Origin: Streptococcus sp. 2342
GTDB taxonomy: Bacteria > Bacillota > Bacilli > Lactobacillales > Streptococcaceae
Assembly (NCBI RefSeq): GCF_013276795.1
Contig: NZ_VMLR01000003.1
Location: 248,001 to 312,000, forward strand
Direction: 5' to 3'
DNA: 64,000 nt
Shown: piece by piece, positions 51,627 through 60,670 of the stretch
How positions within the stretch are numbered: position 1 is the stretch's first letter
Layout: the number at the start of each line of letters is the position of its first letter
The notes under the pieces: generated by a model
Told to the model about the DNA's origin: nothing
Seen by the model: only the letters and a program-made list of their open reading frames with translations
Databases searched by the model: none
Made by a program: the position numbers and the translations under genes

Positions 51627-52643
51627 ATGGTTAAAAAAATTATTGGAATGGTGCTAGCTTTACTTTCTGTAACTGTAGTAGGAGCAGGTATTTTTGCTTA
51701 TACTATTTATCAACAAGGGACAGAAACCTTAGCTAAAACCTATAAAAAAATCGGCGAAGAAACCAAGGTTATTGAAGCGACTGAACCTTTGACCATTCTG
51801 TTAATGGGGGTTGATACTGGAAATGCTGAACGAACTGAAACTTGGGTCGGTAGAAGTGATAGCATGATCTTGATGACAGTGAATCCTAAAACGAAAAAAA
51901 CAACGATGATGAGTTTAGAGCGGGATATTCTGACCCGCATTGAATCAGGGAATGGTCAGGCTCATGAAGCGAAACTGAATTCAGCATATGCAGATGGTGG
52001 AGCAGAGCTTGCTATAGAAACCATTCAAAAAATGATGAATATCCACATTGATCGCTATGTGATGGTCAATATGAAAGGGTTGCAAAAACTAGTGGATGCA
52101 GTAGGTGGTATTACAGTCAATAATACCCTAGGTTTCCCCATTTCTATCAGTGACCAAGAAGAATTTAATACCATTTCTATCGGTGTTGGGGAGCAACATA
52201 TTGGGGGAGAAGAAGCTCTAGTCTATGCACGAATGCGTTACCAAGATCCTGAGGGAGATTATGGTCGTCAAAAACGTCAACGTGAAGTTATTCAAAAAGT
52301 CATGGAAAAAGCCCTCAGTTTAAATAGCGTTGGTCATTATCAAGAGATTCTAAAAGCTTTGAGTGACAATATGCAGACCAATATTGATTTGTCTGCAAAA
52401 AGTATCCCTAACTTGCTAGGCTATAAAGATTCATTTAAAACCATTGAAACTCAGCAGTTGCAGGGTGAAGGAGAGATGCTTCAAGGTGTTTCTTACCAGA
52501 TTGTTTCGAGAGCACATATGTTGGAAATGCAAAATCTACTCCGACGTTCTTTGGGACAAGAAGAAGTCACTCAGCTTGAAACCAATGCGGTCTTATTTGA
52601 AGATTTATTTGGCAGAGCACCTGTTGGTGATGAAGAGAATTAA
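51627..52643 (+). CDS. LytR-CpsA-Psr (LCP) family phosphotransferase
   Basis: A 338-residue membrane-anchored protein with one N-terminal helix (about 5-25) and an extracellular LCP domain: LLMGVDTG near 57, WVGRSDSMILMTVNP near 72-86, the arginine-rich MMSLERD near 96 and YGRQKRQR near 207. LCP enzymes attach teichoic acids or capsule to peptidoglycan from undecaprenyl carriers. Among the pneumococcal LCPs its position next to cinA corresponds to the one called LytR. A terminator (52664-52697) separates it from cinA. Confidence 0.9.
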   Translation: MVKKIIGMVLALLSVTVVGAGIFAYTIYQQGTETLAKTYKKIGEETKVIEATEPLTILLMGVDTGNAERTETWVGRSDSMILMTVNPKTKKTTMMSLERDILTRIESGNGQAHEAKLNSAYADGGAELAIETIQKMMNIHIDRYVMVNMKGLQKLVDAVGGITVNNTLGFPISISDQEEFNTISIGVGEQHIGGEEALVYARMRYQDPEGDYGRQKRQREVIQKVMEKALSLNSVGHYQEILKALSDNMQTNIDLSAKSIPNLLGYKDSFKTIETQQLQGEGEMLQGVSYQIVSRAHMLEMQNLLRRSLGQEEVTQLETNAVLFEDLFGRAPVGDEEN

Positions 52644-52663
52644 CTTTTGATACAAATAAAAAA

Positions 52664-52697
52664 TCAATCGTGGGAAATTTCCTGCGATTTTTTCAAA
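52664..52697 (+). terminator. Terminator before the competence operon
   Basis: AATCGTGGGAAA pairs with TTTCCTGCGATT and is followed by TTTTC. Confidence 0.85.
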
Positions 52698-52701
52698 AAA
52701 A

Positions 52702-52709
52702 TACGAATA
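52702..52709 (+). promoter_or_regulatory. ComX (cin) box upstream of cinA
   Basis: TACGAATA exactly matches the -10-like combox recognised by the competence sigma factor ComX. It lies 18 bases before the cinA start and marks this as a late competence operon. Confidence 0.92.
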
Positions 52710-52726
52710 GATAGGTAGGAGGAAAC

Positions 52727-53983
52727 ATGAAAGCAGAAATCATTGCTGTTGGAACAGAGATTTTGACAGGACAGATTGTCAACACCAATGCCCAGTTTTT
52801 ATCGGAAAAACTAGCAGAGATTGGGGTAGACGTATATTTTCAGACGGCTGTAGGAGACAATGAAGCTCGTCTCTTGGCTTTGCTTGAGATTGCCAGTCAA
52901 CGTAGCAGTCTGGTGATTTTGACAGGCGGTTTGGGACCAACTGAGGACGATTTGACCAAACAAACTCTAGCTAAATTTTTAGGGAAAGAATTAGTCTTCG
53001 ATCCTCAGGCTCAGGAGAAGTTAGATGTCTTTTTCGCCCAGCGACCAGATTATGCCCGAACACCGAATAACGAAAGACAAGCCCAAATTGTAGAAGGAGC
53101 GACTCCACTGCCAAACGAAACGGGGCTGGCTGTGGGAGGAATACTAGAAGTAGATGGAGTGACCTACGTTGTCCTTCCAGGTCCACCAAGTGAATTGAAG
53201 CCTATGGTTTTAAACCAACTTCTACCTAAGTTGATGACAGGGAGCAAGCTGTATTCCCGAGTTCTTCGTTTCTTTGGAATTGGAGAAAGTCAGCTGGTTA
53301 CGATTTTGGCTGATTTGATTGATAATCAGACAGATCCGACCTTGGCCCCCTATGCTAAGACAGGAGAAGTCACTCTGCGTCTGTCAACAAAGGCTAGCAG
53401 TCAAGAAGAGGCGAATCAAGCGCTGGATATCTTAGAAAACCAAATCTTGAATCGCCAAACTTTTGAAGGCCTTTCTTTACGAGAACTTTGCTATGGTTAT
53501 GGGGAAGAGTCCAGCTTGGCCAGTATCGTAGTAGGAGAACTGAAAAAGCAAGGAAAAACCATCACGGCTGCAGAGAGCTTGACGGCAGGGCTTTTCCAAG
53601 CCAATGTAGCGGATTTTTCAGGAGCTTCAAGCATATTTAAGGGTGGTTTTGTGACCTATAGCTTGGAGGAAAAATCAAAGATGTTGGATATTCCTGCCAA
53701 GGATTTGGAAGAGCACGGTGTGGTGTCTGAATTTACAGCTCAGAAGATGGCTGAACAGGCGCGAATCAAAACCCAATCTGATTTTGGAATTAGTTTGACT
53801 GGAGTGGCAGGACCAGATAGCCTAGAAGGGCACCCAGCTGGGACAGTCTTCATAGGCTTGGCTCAAGAGCAAGGAACTGAGGTTATCAAGGTGAATATTG
53901 GAGGCAGAAGTCGAGCAGATGTACGACATATTGCGGTTATGCATGCCTTTAACCTAGTTCGCAAGGCTTTATTAAGTGACTAA
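52727..53983 (+). CDS. cinA: Competence/damage-inducible protein CinA
   Basis: A 418-residue two-domain protein: an N-terminal MoCF-like domain ([14 protein letters not shown] near 9, [13 protein letters not shown] near 65) and a C-terminal PncC-like amidase domain ([11 protein letters not shown] near 284, LTGVAGP near 363). CinA helps bring RecA to the membrane in competent pneumococci and has pyridine-nucleotide-recycling activity. First gene of the ComX-driven cinA-recA-dinF operon; AGGAGG precedes the ATG. Confidence 0.95.
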   Translation: MKAEIIAVGTEILTGQIVNTNAQFLSEKLAEIGVDVYFQTAVGDNEARLLALLEIASQRSSLVILTGGLGPTEDDLTKQTLAKFLGKELVFDPQAQEKLDVFFAQRPDYARTPNNERQAQIVEGATPLPNETGLAVGGILEVDGVTYVVLPGPPSELKPMVLNQLLPKLMTGSKLYSRVLRFFGIGESQLVTILADLIDNQTDPTLAPYAKTGEVTLRLSTKASSQEEANQALDILENQILNRQTFEGLSLRELCYGYGEESSLASIVVGELKKQGKTITAAESLTAGLFQANVADFSGASSIFKGGFVTYSLEEKSKMLDIPAKDLEEHGVVSEFTAQKMAEQARIKTQSDFGISLTGVAGPDSLEGHPAGTVFIGLAQEQGTEVIKVNIGGRSRADVRHIAVMHAFNLVRKALLSD

Positions 53984-54037
53984 CTTTTGATATAATAGTA
54001 GATGGGTCTGAGAACCATTAGAATGTAGGAGAATAGA

Positions 54038-55204
54038 ATGGCGAAAAAACCAAAAAAATTAGATGAAATTTCAAAAAAATTCGGGGCAGAACGTGAAAAA
54101 GCCTTGAATGACGCTCTTAAATTGATTGAGAAAGACTTTGGTAAGGGTTCAATCATGCGTTTGGGTGAACGTGCGGAGCAAAAGGTGCAAGTGATGAGCT
54201 CAGGTTCTTTGGCTCTTGACATTGCCCTTGGTTCAGGTGGTTATCCTAAGGGACGTATCATCGAAATCTATGGGCCAGAGTCATCTGGTAAGACAACGGT
54301 TGCCCTTCATGCAGTTGCGCAAGCGCAAAAAGAAGGTGGGATTGCAGCCTTTATTGATGCGGAGCATGCCCTTGACCCAGCTTATGCTGCGGCCCTTGGT
54401 GTCAACATTGACGAATTGCTCTTGTCACAACCAGACTCAGGAGAGCAAGGTCTTGAGATTGCAGGAAAATTGATTGATTCAGGTGCAGTTGATCTTGTCG
54501 TGGTCGACTCAGTTGCAGCCCTTGTTCCTCGTGCGGAAATTGATGGAGATATCGGAGATAGTCACGTTGGTTTGCAGGCTCGTATGATGAGCCAGGCTAT
54601 GCGTAAGCTCGGTGCTTCTATCAATAAAACCAAAACAATTGCCATCTTTATCAACCAATTGCGTGAAAAAGTTGGAGTGATGTTTGGAAATCCAGAAACA
54701 ACACCTGGTGGACGTGCTCTGAAATTCTATGCTTCAGTGCGTTTGGATGTTCGTGGTAATACACAAATTAAGGGAACTGGTGACCAAAAAGAAACCAATG
54801 TTGGTAAAGAAACTAAGATTAAGGTTGTAAAAAATAAGGTAGCTCCACCGTTTAAGGAAGCCGTAGTTGAAATTATGTACGGAGAAGGAATTTCTAAGAC
54901 TGGTGAACTCTTGAAGATTGCAAGTGATTTGGATATCATCAAAAAAGCAGGAGCTTGGTACTCTTACAAGGATGAGAAAATCGGGCAAGGTTCTGAAAAT
55001 GCTAAGAAATACTTGGCAGATCACCCAGAAGTCTTTGATGAAATTGATAAGCAAGTCCGTTCTAAATTTGGCTTGATTGATGGAGAAGAAGCTTCAGAAC
55101 AAGATACTGAAAACAAAAAAGATGAAGCAGTTCAAGCAGATTCTGTGAATGAAGAAGTCACCCTTGATCTAGGCGATGAACTTGAAATCGAAATTGAAGA
55201 ATAA
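54038..55204 (+). CDS. recA: Recombinase RecA
   Basis: A 388-residue recombinase. Walker [10 protein letters not shown] is near residue 74, the MAW motif and L1/L2 loops follow (loop 2 around 195-210, [15 protein letters not shown]), and the acidic C-terminal tail ([12 protein letters not shown]) is that of streptococci. It is 54 bases after cinA. A weak terminator (55210-55238) lies before dinF, so dinF may be read through partly. Confidence 0.97.
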   Translation: MAKKPKKLDEISKKFGAEREKALNDALKLIEKDFGKGSIMRLGERAEQKVQVMSSGSLALDIALGSGGYPKGRIIEIYGPESSGKTTVALHAVAQAQKEGGIAAFIDAEHALDPAYAAALGVNIDELLLSQPDSGEQGLEIAGKLIDSGAVDLVVVDSVAALVPRAEIDGDIGDSHVGLQARMMSQAMRKLGASINKTKTIAIFINQLREKVGVMFGNPETTPGGRALKFYASVRLDVRGNTQIKGTGDQKETNVGKETKIKVVKNKVAPPFKEAVVEIMYGEGISKTGELLKIASDLDIIKKAGAWYSYKDEKIGQGSENAKKYLADHPEVFDEIDKQVRSKFGLIDGEEASEQDTENKKDEAVQADSVNEEVTLDLGDELEIEIEE

Positions 55205-55319
55205 GCTGTTAAAGTAGTGGAGAAAATCCGCTACTTTTTCGATTCCTTATTCTGGTTTTCTGCTCACGCATAGTTTGCTGTTTCTTGTCGCTCCACTAGA
55301 AAGCTGATATAATAGCCTT

Positions 55320-56690
55320 ATGAATAAAAAACGAACAGTGGACCTGATTCATGGTTCGATTCTTCCCTCGCTCTTAAGCTTCGCCTTCCCAATCTTGCTA
55401 TCAAATATTTTTCAACAGCTCTATAACACTGCTGATGTCTTGATTGTTGGACGTTTTCTTGGACAAGACTCCTTGGCTGCAGTAGGGGCGACAACAGCGA
55501 TTTTTGACCTGATTGTAGGTTTTACTCTTGGTGTTGGAAATGGCATGGGAATTGTCATTGCCCGTTATTATGGAGCTCGGAATTTCACTAAAATCAAGGA
55601 AGCAGTAGCAGCCACCTGGATTTTAGGGGCTCTTTTGAGTATTGTAGTGATGTTGCTGGGCTTTCTTGGTTTGTATCCTCTTTTACAGTACCTAGATACT
55701 CCTGCAGAAATTCTTCATCAATCTTATCAATATATTTCTATGATTGTGACCTGTGTTGGTGTCAGCTTTGCTTATAATCTTTTTGCAGGCTTGTTGCGGT
55801 CTATTGGGGACAGTCTAGCTGCCCTTGGATTTTTGATTTTTTCTGCCTTGGTCAATGTGGTTTTGGATCTCTATTTTATTACGCAACTGCAACTGGGGGT
55901 TCAATCTGCGGGCCTTGCCACCATCATTTCGCAGGGCTTATCAGCGGTTCTCTGCTTTTATTATATCCGTAAGAGTGTGCCAGAACTTTTGCCTCAGCGC
56001 AAGCATTTCAAATGGGACAAGGCCTTATACGCCGATCTCTTGGAGCAAGGTTTGGCTATGGGCTTGATGAGTTCAATTGTATCTATCGGCAGTGTGATTT
56101 TACAGTCTTCTGTTAATACCTTTGGTGCAGTGATTATTAGTGCCCAGACGGCAGCTCGACGTATTATGGCCTTCGCCCTTCTTCCTATGACCGCTATTTC
56201 TGCATCAATGACGACCTTTGCTTCTCAGAATCTAGGAGCTAAGCGACCAGACCGCATTGTTCAAGGTCTTCGAATCGGCAGTCGTTTGAGTATGTTCTGG
56301 GCAGTTTTTGTTTGTGTCTTCCTCTTTTTTGCCAGTCCAGCCTTGGTTTCCTTCTTGGCTAGTTCGACAGATGGTTACTTGATAGAAAATGGCAGTCTCT
56401 ACTTGCAAATCAGTTCATCCTTTTATCCCATTTTGAGCCTCTTGTTGATTTATCGCAATTGCTTGCAGGGCTTGGGGCAAAAGATCCTTCCTCTAGTTTC
56501 TAGCTTTATTGAACTAATCGGGAAAATCGCTTTTGTGGTTTTGATTATTCCTTGGGCAGGATATAAGGGTGTTATCCTTTGTGAACCTCTTATCTGGGTT
56601 GCCATGACCACACAACTGTACTTTTCGCTTTTCCGTCACCCCTTGATAAAAGAAGGCAAGACCATCTTGGCAACAAAAGTGTCATCCTAG
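55320..56690 (+). CDS. dinF: MATE-family efflux protein DinF
   Basis: A 456-residue MATE transporter with 12 predicted helices and the family segments PILLSNIFQQLYNTADVLIVGRF (split across residues 20-43) and the repeat in the second half near 245-265. DinF is damage-inducible and part of the pneumococcal competence operon, where it has been linked to resistance to bile salts and oxidative agents. The order recA-dinF-lytA is kept here. Confidence 0.93.
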   Translation: MNKKRTVDLIHGSILPSLLSFAFPILLSNIFQQLYNTADVLIVGRFLGQDSLAAVGATTAIFDLIVGFTLGVGNGMGIVIARYYGARNFTKIKEAVAATWILGALLSIVVMLLGFLGLYPLLQYLDTPAEILHQSYQYISMIVTCVGVSFAYNLFAGLLRSIGDSLAALGFLIFSALVNVVLDLYFITQLQLGVQSAGLATIISQGLSAVLCFYYIRKSVPELLPQRKHFKWDKALYADLLEQGLAMGLMSSIVSIGSVILQSSVNTFGAVIISAQTAARRIMAFALLPMTAISASMTTFASQNLGAKRPDRIVQGLRIGSRLSMFWAVFVCVFLFFASPALVSFLASSTDGYLIENGSLYLQISSSFYPILSLLLIYRNCLQGLGQKILPLVSSFIELIGKIAFVVLIIPWAGYKGVILCEPLIWVAMTTQLYFSLFRHPLIKEGKTILATKVSS

Positions 56691-57065
56691 CTTGATTTAC
56701 TGAATAAAATCTATTTCCTTTAGTGAAAATCGAAAAAACTTGAGTTCTCCTCTTTAGTTTGGTCTTGAAAATAGTTTAATAGACTTTTGACTTCTTTTAT
56801 ATGATATAATAAAGTATAGTATTTATGAAAAGGACATATAGAGACTGTAAAAATATACTTTTGAAAAGCTTTTTAGTCTGGGGTGTTATTGTAGATAGAA
56901 TGCAGATCTTGCCAGTCCTATTTACAGTGTCAAAATAGTGCGTTTTAAAGTTCTACCTACAAGCCTAATCGTGACTAAGATTGTCTTCTTTGCAAGGTAT
57001 AAATAAAGGAGTTTCTGATTCTGTATTGTAAAAAATGAGTTGTCTTAATCGATAAGGAGTAGAAT
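56691..57065 (+). other. dinF-lytA spacer with lytA promoter
   Basis: This 375-base spacer holds TATAAT at about 56805-56810 and a 37-codon ORF (56825-56938) with no ribosome-binding site that I do not call a gene. AAGGAG lies 8 bases before lytA. lytA may be read from its own promoter as well as from the competence operon. Confidence 0.5.
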
Positions 57066-58016
57066 ATGGAAATTGATGTGAGTAAATTAAGAACAGATTT
57101 GCCTCAAGTCGGCGTGCAACCATATAGGCAAGTCCATGCCCATTCCACAGGCAACCGTAACTCAACGGTGCAAAATGAGGCTGACTACCATTACAGAAAA
57201 GATCCTGAATTGGGCTTCTTTTCACACGTAGTCGGTAATGGTCGTGTTATGCAGGTAGGACCTGTTGATAATGGTGCCTGGGACGTTGGGGGCGGTTGGA
57301 ATGCAGAAGGTTATGCACAAGTTGAACTGATTGAAAGTCATGAATCAAAAGAAGAGTTTCTGATTGACTATCGCCTCTATATCGAACTCTTGCGCAATCT
57401 AGCAGACGAGGCTGGGATACCTAAAACGCTTGATACTGCTGATTTAGCAGGTATCAAGACACACGAATACTGCACCAATAACCAACCCGATAATAACTCA
57501 GATCACATTGACCCCTATCCTTATCTTGCCAAATGGGGTATTAGCCGTGAGAAGTTTAAGCAGGATGTTGAAAACGGCTTGACGATTGAAGCAGGATGGC
57601 AACAGAACGATACTGGCACCTGGTATGTACACTCAGATGGTTCTTATCCAAAAGATAAGTTTGAGAAAGTAAATGGTACTTGGTATTACTTTGACGGTTC
57701 AGGATATATGCTTGCAGACCGTTGGAAGAAGCACATAGACGGCAACTGGTACTGGTTTGATCAGTCAGGCGAAATGGCTACAGGCTGGAAGAAAATCGCT
57801 GAGAAGTGGTACTATTTCGATGGAGAAGGTGCTATGAAAACAGGCTGGATCAAATACAAGGAGACTTGGTACTATCTTGATAGTCAAAATGGGGACATGG
57901 TTTCCAATGCCTTTGTCAAATCAAATGATGGCTGGTATTACCTTAAAGAAGATGGTACGATAGCAGAAAAACCAGAATTTACAGTCGAGCCTGAAGGCTT
58001 GATAACAGTAAAATAA
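57066..58016 (+). CDS. lytA: N-acetylmuramoyl-L-alanine amidase LytA, atypical allele
   Basis: A 316-residue autolysin without signal peptide. The amidase domain (1-175) has the zinc and catalytic residues H26, E87 and H133 at pneumococcal positions. Six choline-binding repeats follow (about 177-310) and the tail [12 protein letters not shown]. Two residues, the Thr-Gly at 290-291 of the 318-residue typical enzyme, are missing after Gly289 (junction 57932/57933), which defines the atypical LytA group of S. mitis and S. pseudopneumoniae, known to be inhibited rather than activated by deoxycholate. It lies at the conserved chromosomal site after dinF, not in a prophage. Confidence 0.97.
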   Translation: MEIDVSKLRTDLPQVGVQPYRQVHAHSTGNRNSTVQNEADYHYRKDPELGFFSHVVGNGRVMQVGPVDNGAWDVGGGWNAEGYAQVELIESHESKEEFLIDYRLYIELLRNLADEAGIPKTLDTADLAGIKTHEYCTNNQPDNNSDHIDPYPYLAKWGISREKFKQDVENGLTIEAGWQQNDTGTWYVHSDGSYPKDKFEKVNGTWYYFDGSGYMLADRWKKHIDGNWYWFDQSGEMATGWKKIAEKWYYFDGEGAMKTGWIKYKETWYYLDSQNGDMVSNAFVKSNDGWYYLKEDGTIAEKPEFTVEPEGLITVK

Positions 58017-58037
58017 TAATGGAATGTCTTTCAAATC

Positions 58038-58092
58038 AGAACAGCGCATATTATTAGGTCTTGAAAAGCCTTAATAGTATGCGTTTTCTGGT
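58038..58092 (+). terminator. Terminator after lytA
   Basis: CGCATATTATTAGG pairs with CCTTAATAGTATGCG and is followed by TTTTC. Confidence 0.8.
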
Positions 58093-58316
58093 GGAGATAT
58101 TTACTTCAATTTTTGCTACTATATTAAATAAAAATCAAAAAGCAAACTAGAAAGTTATGCTCAAATAAAATCTAAATTTGACAATGTAAACCGAATCGGA
58201 TAGCTTTAAGTACTGTTTTGAGGTTGAAGATACGATTTTTGATAGGAACTCATCAAATAGGTTTAATATTATCAATTTTGGATTTTTAAGCAGTATCAAT
58301 AAATTGCTTCCTTGTT
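58093..58316. other. Spacer with decayed BOX fragment
   Basis: AAATAAAAATCAAAAAGCAA at 58125-58144 followed by ACTAGAAAGTT resembles a boxA head, and TACTGTTTTGAGGTTGAAGA near 58215 a boxB piece. Otherwise nothing is seen. Confidence 0.4.
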
Positions 58317-58371
58317 TTGTCATAATTTTTTTATTTAAAAAATTGACTTTATGACAAGAGTGTGCTATTCT
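58317..58371 (+). promoter_or_regulatory. Promoter and palindromic operator of the XRE/ImmA/PIN operon
   Basis: -35 TTGACT (58343-58348), 17 bases, -10 TATTCT (58366-58371). The 9-bp repeat TTGTCATAA (58317-58325) recurs inverted as TTATGACAA (58349-58357), flanking the -35. This is a fitting operator for autorepression by the XRE protein. Confidence 0.65.
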
Positions 58372-58392
58372 TTTTATGAGAGGTGTATGAAT

Positions 58393-58731
58393 ATGATAAA
58401 TGTATGTGATGTTGGAAAAAGAATAAAAGAACTTAGAATATCTTCAAATCTTACTCAAGATAAGATTGCTGAATATTTGTCTTTGAATCAAAGCATGATT
58501 GCCAAAATGGAAAAAGGTGAAAGGAATATCACGTCGGATGTTATTGAGAAACTATCTGCTCTATTTTGCTGTACGGTTGAATATCTTTTGTTTGGCGAAC
58601 AAGCTGAACAACAGTGTGTCATATCGTTTAGAAAAAATAAAATAGTAGACCAAGATCTTAAAGTTTTAGCGAAAATCAATAAAATTGTATTGAATCAATT
58701 TGAGATAGATCAGCTATTGGAGACAAAATAA
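58393..58731 (+). CDS. XRE-family helix-turn-helix regulator
   Basis: A 112-residue protein whose first 65 residues form a helix-turn-helix (GKRIKELRISSNLTQDKIAEYL, then LNQSMIAKMEKGERN). The rest is a short tail probably used for dimerisation or contact with the ImmA partner. The ATG at 58393 is chosen for its AGAGG spacing; 58387 is also possible. Its stop is immediately followed by the ImmA start. Confidence 0.87.
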   Translation: MINVCDVGKRIKELRISSNLTQDKIAEYLSLNQSMIAKMEKGERNITSDVIEKLSALFCCTVEYLLFGEQAEQQCVISFRKNKIVDQDLKVLAKINKIVLNQFEIDQLLETK

Positions 58732-59490
58732 ATGATTGATAAAATGGATTTAAGTAATAAAGCTTCAAATCTTAGAAAAAAGTTGGGAGCTGATGGTGAA
58801 GCGCCGATAGATATTTTTAAATTGGTACAAAAGATAGAAAATTTGACGCTGGTATTTTATGGACTCGGAAAGAATATTAGCGGAGTCTGTTATAAAGGAA
58901 CTCAGTCCAGTCTCATTGTAATCAATTCAGACATGTCATTAGGAAGACAAAGATTTTCTTTAGCACATGAACTGTATCATCTTTATTATGATGAGGTGAA
59001 GAAGAGTTCAGTCAGTCTTATCTTGATTGGTGAAGGAGATGAAACTGAAAGAAAAGCGGATCAGTTTGCTTCTTATTTTTTAATTTCCCCATCTTCACTG
59101 TATAGGATGGTTGAGGAAATCAGAGAAAATGCCAATAGAACTCATCTTGAAGTAGAAGATATTATAAAATTAGGTCAGTTTTATGGTATCAGTCATAAAG
59201 CTATGTTATATAGATTGCGGAATGATGGATACCTTGACGCAGAAGAAATTAAAAATATGGATATTAGTGTTATAGAGACAGCTTCAAGATTAGGCTATGA
59301 TACAAGTTTATATCGTCCTTTGTCAGAAAGTAAAAAGGAAATGGTATTAGGACACTATATTAAATCGACTGAACAACTTTTAGAAAATAACAGAATTTCG
59401 CAAGGGAAGTATGAGGAACTGCTACTAGATGCTTTCAGATATGATATTGTATATGGGCTAGATGAAGAGGGGGAGTTGTCGTTTGACTAG
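58732..59490 (+). CDS. ImmA/IrrE family metallopeptidase
   Basis: A 252-residue zinc peptidase of the ImmA/IrrE (COG2856) family. The zinc motif is AHELYH near residue 81, with a downstream acidic ERKADQFASYFL near 103 that supplies the third ligand. Such enzymes cleave or inactivate a partner XRE repressor in response to stress or to a signal peptide. No spacer separates it from the XRE gene, and it overlaps the next gene by 8 bases. Confidence 0.88.
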   Translation: MIDKMDLSNKASNLRKKLGADGEAPIDIFKLVQKIENLTLVFYGLGKNISGVCYKGTQSSLIVINSDMSLGRQRFSLAHELYHLYYDEVKKSSVSLILIGEGDETERKADQFASYFLISPSSLYRMVEEIRENANRTHLEVEDIIKLGQFYGISHKAMLYRLRNDGYLDAEEIKNMDISVIETASRLGYDTSLYRPLSESKKEMVLGHYIKSTEQLLENNRISQGKYEELLLDAFRYDIVYGLDEEGELSFD

Positions 59491-60031
59491 TCGTGTATTT
59501 ATTGATACAGATTGTATTTCAGCATTTTTATGGGTTGGCACTGAACATCTTTTAGAAAAGCTCTATTCGGGTAAAATTGTTATTCCACAAGAGGTGTATG
59601 ATGAAATCAATATACCTACAATTCCCCATTTAAAATCTAGGATAGACCAGTTGGTAGCTAAGGGTTCAGCTGAGATTGTGAGCATAGACATTGGAACTGA
59701 GGAATACGCATTATATAGAGATTTAACAAGAAATCATGATAGTAACAAGGTTATTGGTAAGGGAGAAGCGGCTTCTATTTCCTTAGCGAAAAAGCATAAT
59801 GGGATATTAGGAAGTAATAACCTAAGAGATGTTCAACCATATGTAGAAGAATTTTCTTTAGAACATATGACAACAGGAGATATACTGGTTGAAGCCTTTA
59901 AGGCAAAATTAATTACTGAACAAGAGGGGAATAATATTTGGAATAATATGATTAAAAAAAGAAGGAAACTTGGGGCGGATTCTTTTTCAGACTATCTTCG
60001 TGGAAGTGTTCATCAAAATAGACAAAAATAA
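59483..60031 (+). CDS. PIN-like domain protein (putative ribonuclease)
   Basis: About 182 residues from the TTG at 59483 (GGGGGAG at the right distance); an ATG at 59462 gives 189 but has no site. The start VFIDTDCISAFL holds the first PIN aspartate, QEVYDEI near 39 a second acid and GKGEAASISLA near 95 the third; SNNLRDV near 114 stands where VapC-type toxins have an acidic pair. It is the third gene of an XRE-ImmA-PIN operon, an arrangement proposed by comparative genomics as toxin-antitoxin-like. The role as toxin is inference. Confidence 0.7.
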   Translation: MTSRVFIDTDCISAFLWVGTEHLLEKLYSGKIVIPQEVYDEINIPTIPHLKSRIDQLVAKGSAEIVSIDIGTEEYALYRDLTRNHDSNKVIGKGEAASISLAKKHNGILGSNNLRDVQPYVEEFSLEHMTTGDILVEAFKAKLITEQEGNNIWNNMIKKRRKLGADSFSDYLRGSVHQNRQK

Positions 60032-60376
60032 ATTTGGATAAATCGAACTCACTATTCAGTAGGTATATGAGCAATTCGAAGAAGAAAAGTGTCAAATTGA
60101 GCCTATAAGAGTAGAGATGACCTACATAGGGGATGAGAGAAAAGTTGTCCTTGAAGTTTTCCTGAACTATCAGTCGCATATCAAACGATATGTGGGGTGA
60201 TGTGAGAGGGGATAGCGAGTAGTTTTTAGTTGTTTTATCAAAAAACTTGTATTTTATCATACTGAATGATAAAATACAAGAAAAATAGTAGAATAAAGGA
60301 AAGCTTTTCTAAAATGTGTATCTCCCCACAGGATTCGTTCTTGTGGGATTTTTTTCGTTAAGGAAAGCGATAAATA
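60032..60376. other. Spacer with ORF fragment, perfect palindrome and terminator
   Basis: 60063-60200 is an open frame without start (QIEPIRVEMTYIGDE and LEVFLNYQSHIKRY), which I take as a gene remnant of unknown family. 60246-60280 is a perfect 15-bp inverted repeat with a 5-base loop. 60325-60356 is a terminator (CCCCACA/TGTGGGATTTTTTT). No intact gene is seen. Confidence 0.45.
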
Positions 60377-60405
60377 TTGACTTTTTTAAAGAAAGATGTC
60401 ATAAT
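60377..60405 (+). promoter_or_regulatory. Promoter of the structured RNA
   Basis: -35 TTGACT (60377-60382), 17-base spacer, -10 CATAAT (60400-60405). A start near 60412 follows. There is no ORF behind it until the PBECR4-like gene, so it drives an RNA. Confidence 0.65.
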
Positions 60406-60411
60406 TAAGTT

Positions 60412-60645
60412 GGAAAAAACGTAAAAGTATCACTTTTCTCGTTATCCCGACTCCCAAAACGTCGTTAAACCGCTCGGCAATCCATGGAGACATGGACACA
60501 TAGTAGTAAGCACGCTATGTGGCTTGGCAGAGCTAAAAACTGTTCCCTTGCGATAAGCCTAATAAGCACAACATAGGGAGTTAGAGAAGCCGACTCTAAT
60601 CATCCACTTTGGGCAGTAGTGAGAACTGCCCCGTGCTTTTTTTTA
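60412..60645 (+). ncRNA. Structured RNA of unknown family with intrinsic terminator
   Basis: An RNA of about 230 nt without coding frame. Perfect hairpins: 60482-60486/60491-60495 with a GAGA (GNRA) tetraloop; 60497-60503/60515-60521 with an 11-base loop; 60581-60586/60594-60599; and the terminator 60611-60617/60625-60631 with eight T at 60637-60644. Long-range pairing 60450-60455 with 60576-60581 is possible, competing with 60544-60548/60575-60579. The loop GCACG at 60510-60514 is complementary to CGTGC at 60632-60636, a possible pseudoknot. It is not tmRNA, 6S, RNase P or T-box by layout. The PBECR4-like gene starts 26 bases after it. Confidence 0.65.
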
Positions 60646-60670
60646 TTTTGAGAAAATATGGAGTTTGTCG

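Noticed and set aside
56825..56938. A 37-codon ORF between dinF and lytA
   Set aside because: No ribosome-binding site and no recognisable content. It may match a small hypothetical gene annotated in pneumococcus, but the sequence alone does not support it.
60412..60645. The structured RNA as tmRNA, 6S RNA, RNase P RNA, T-box or CRISPR tracr
   Set aside because: No tag frame or tRNA-like ends, no single long bulged rod, too short for RNase P, no aminoacyl-tRNA gene downstream, no cas genes or repeats nearby.
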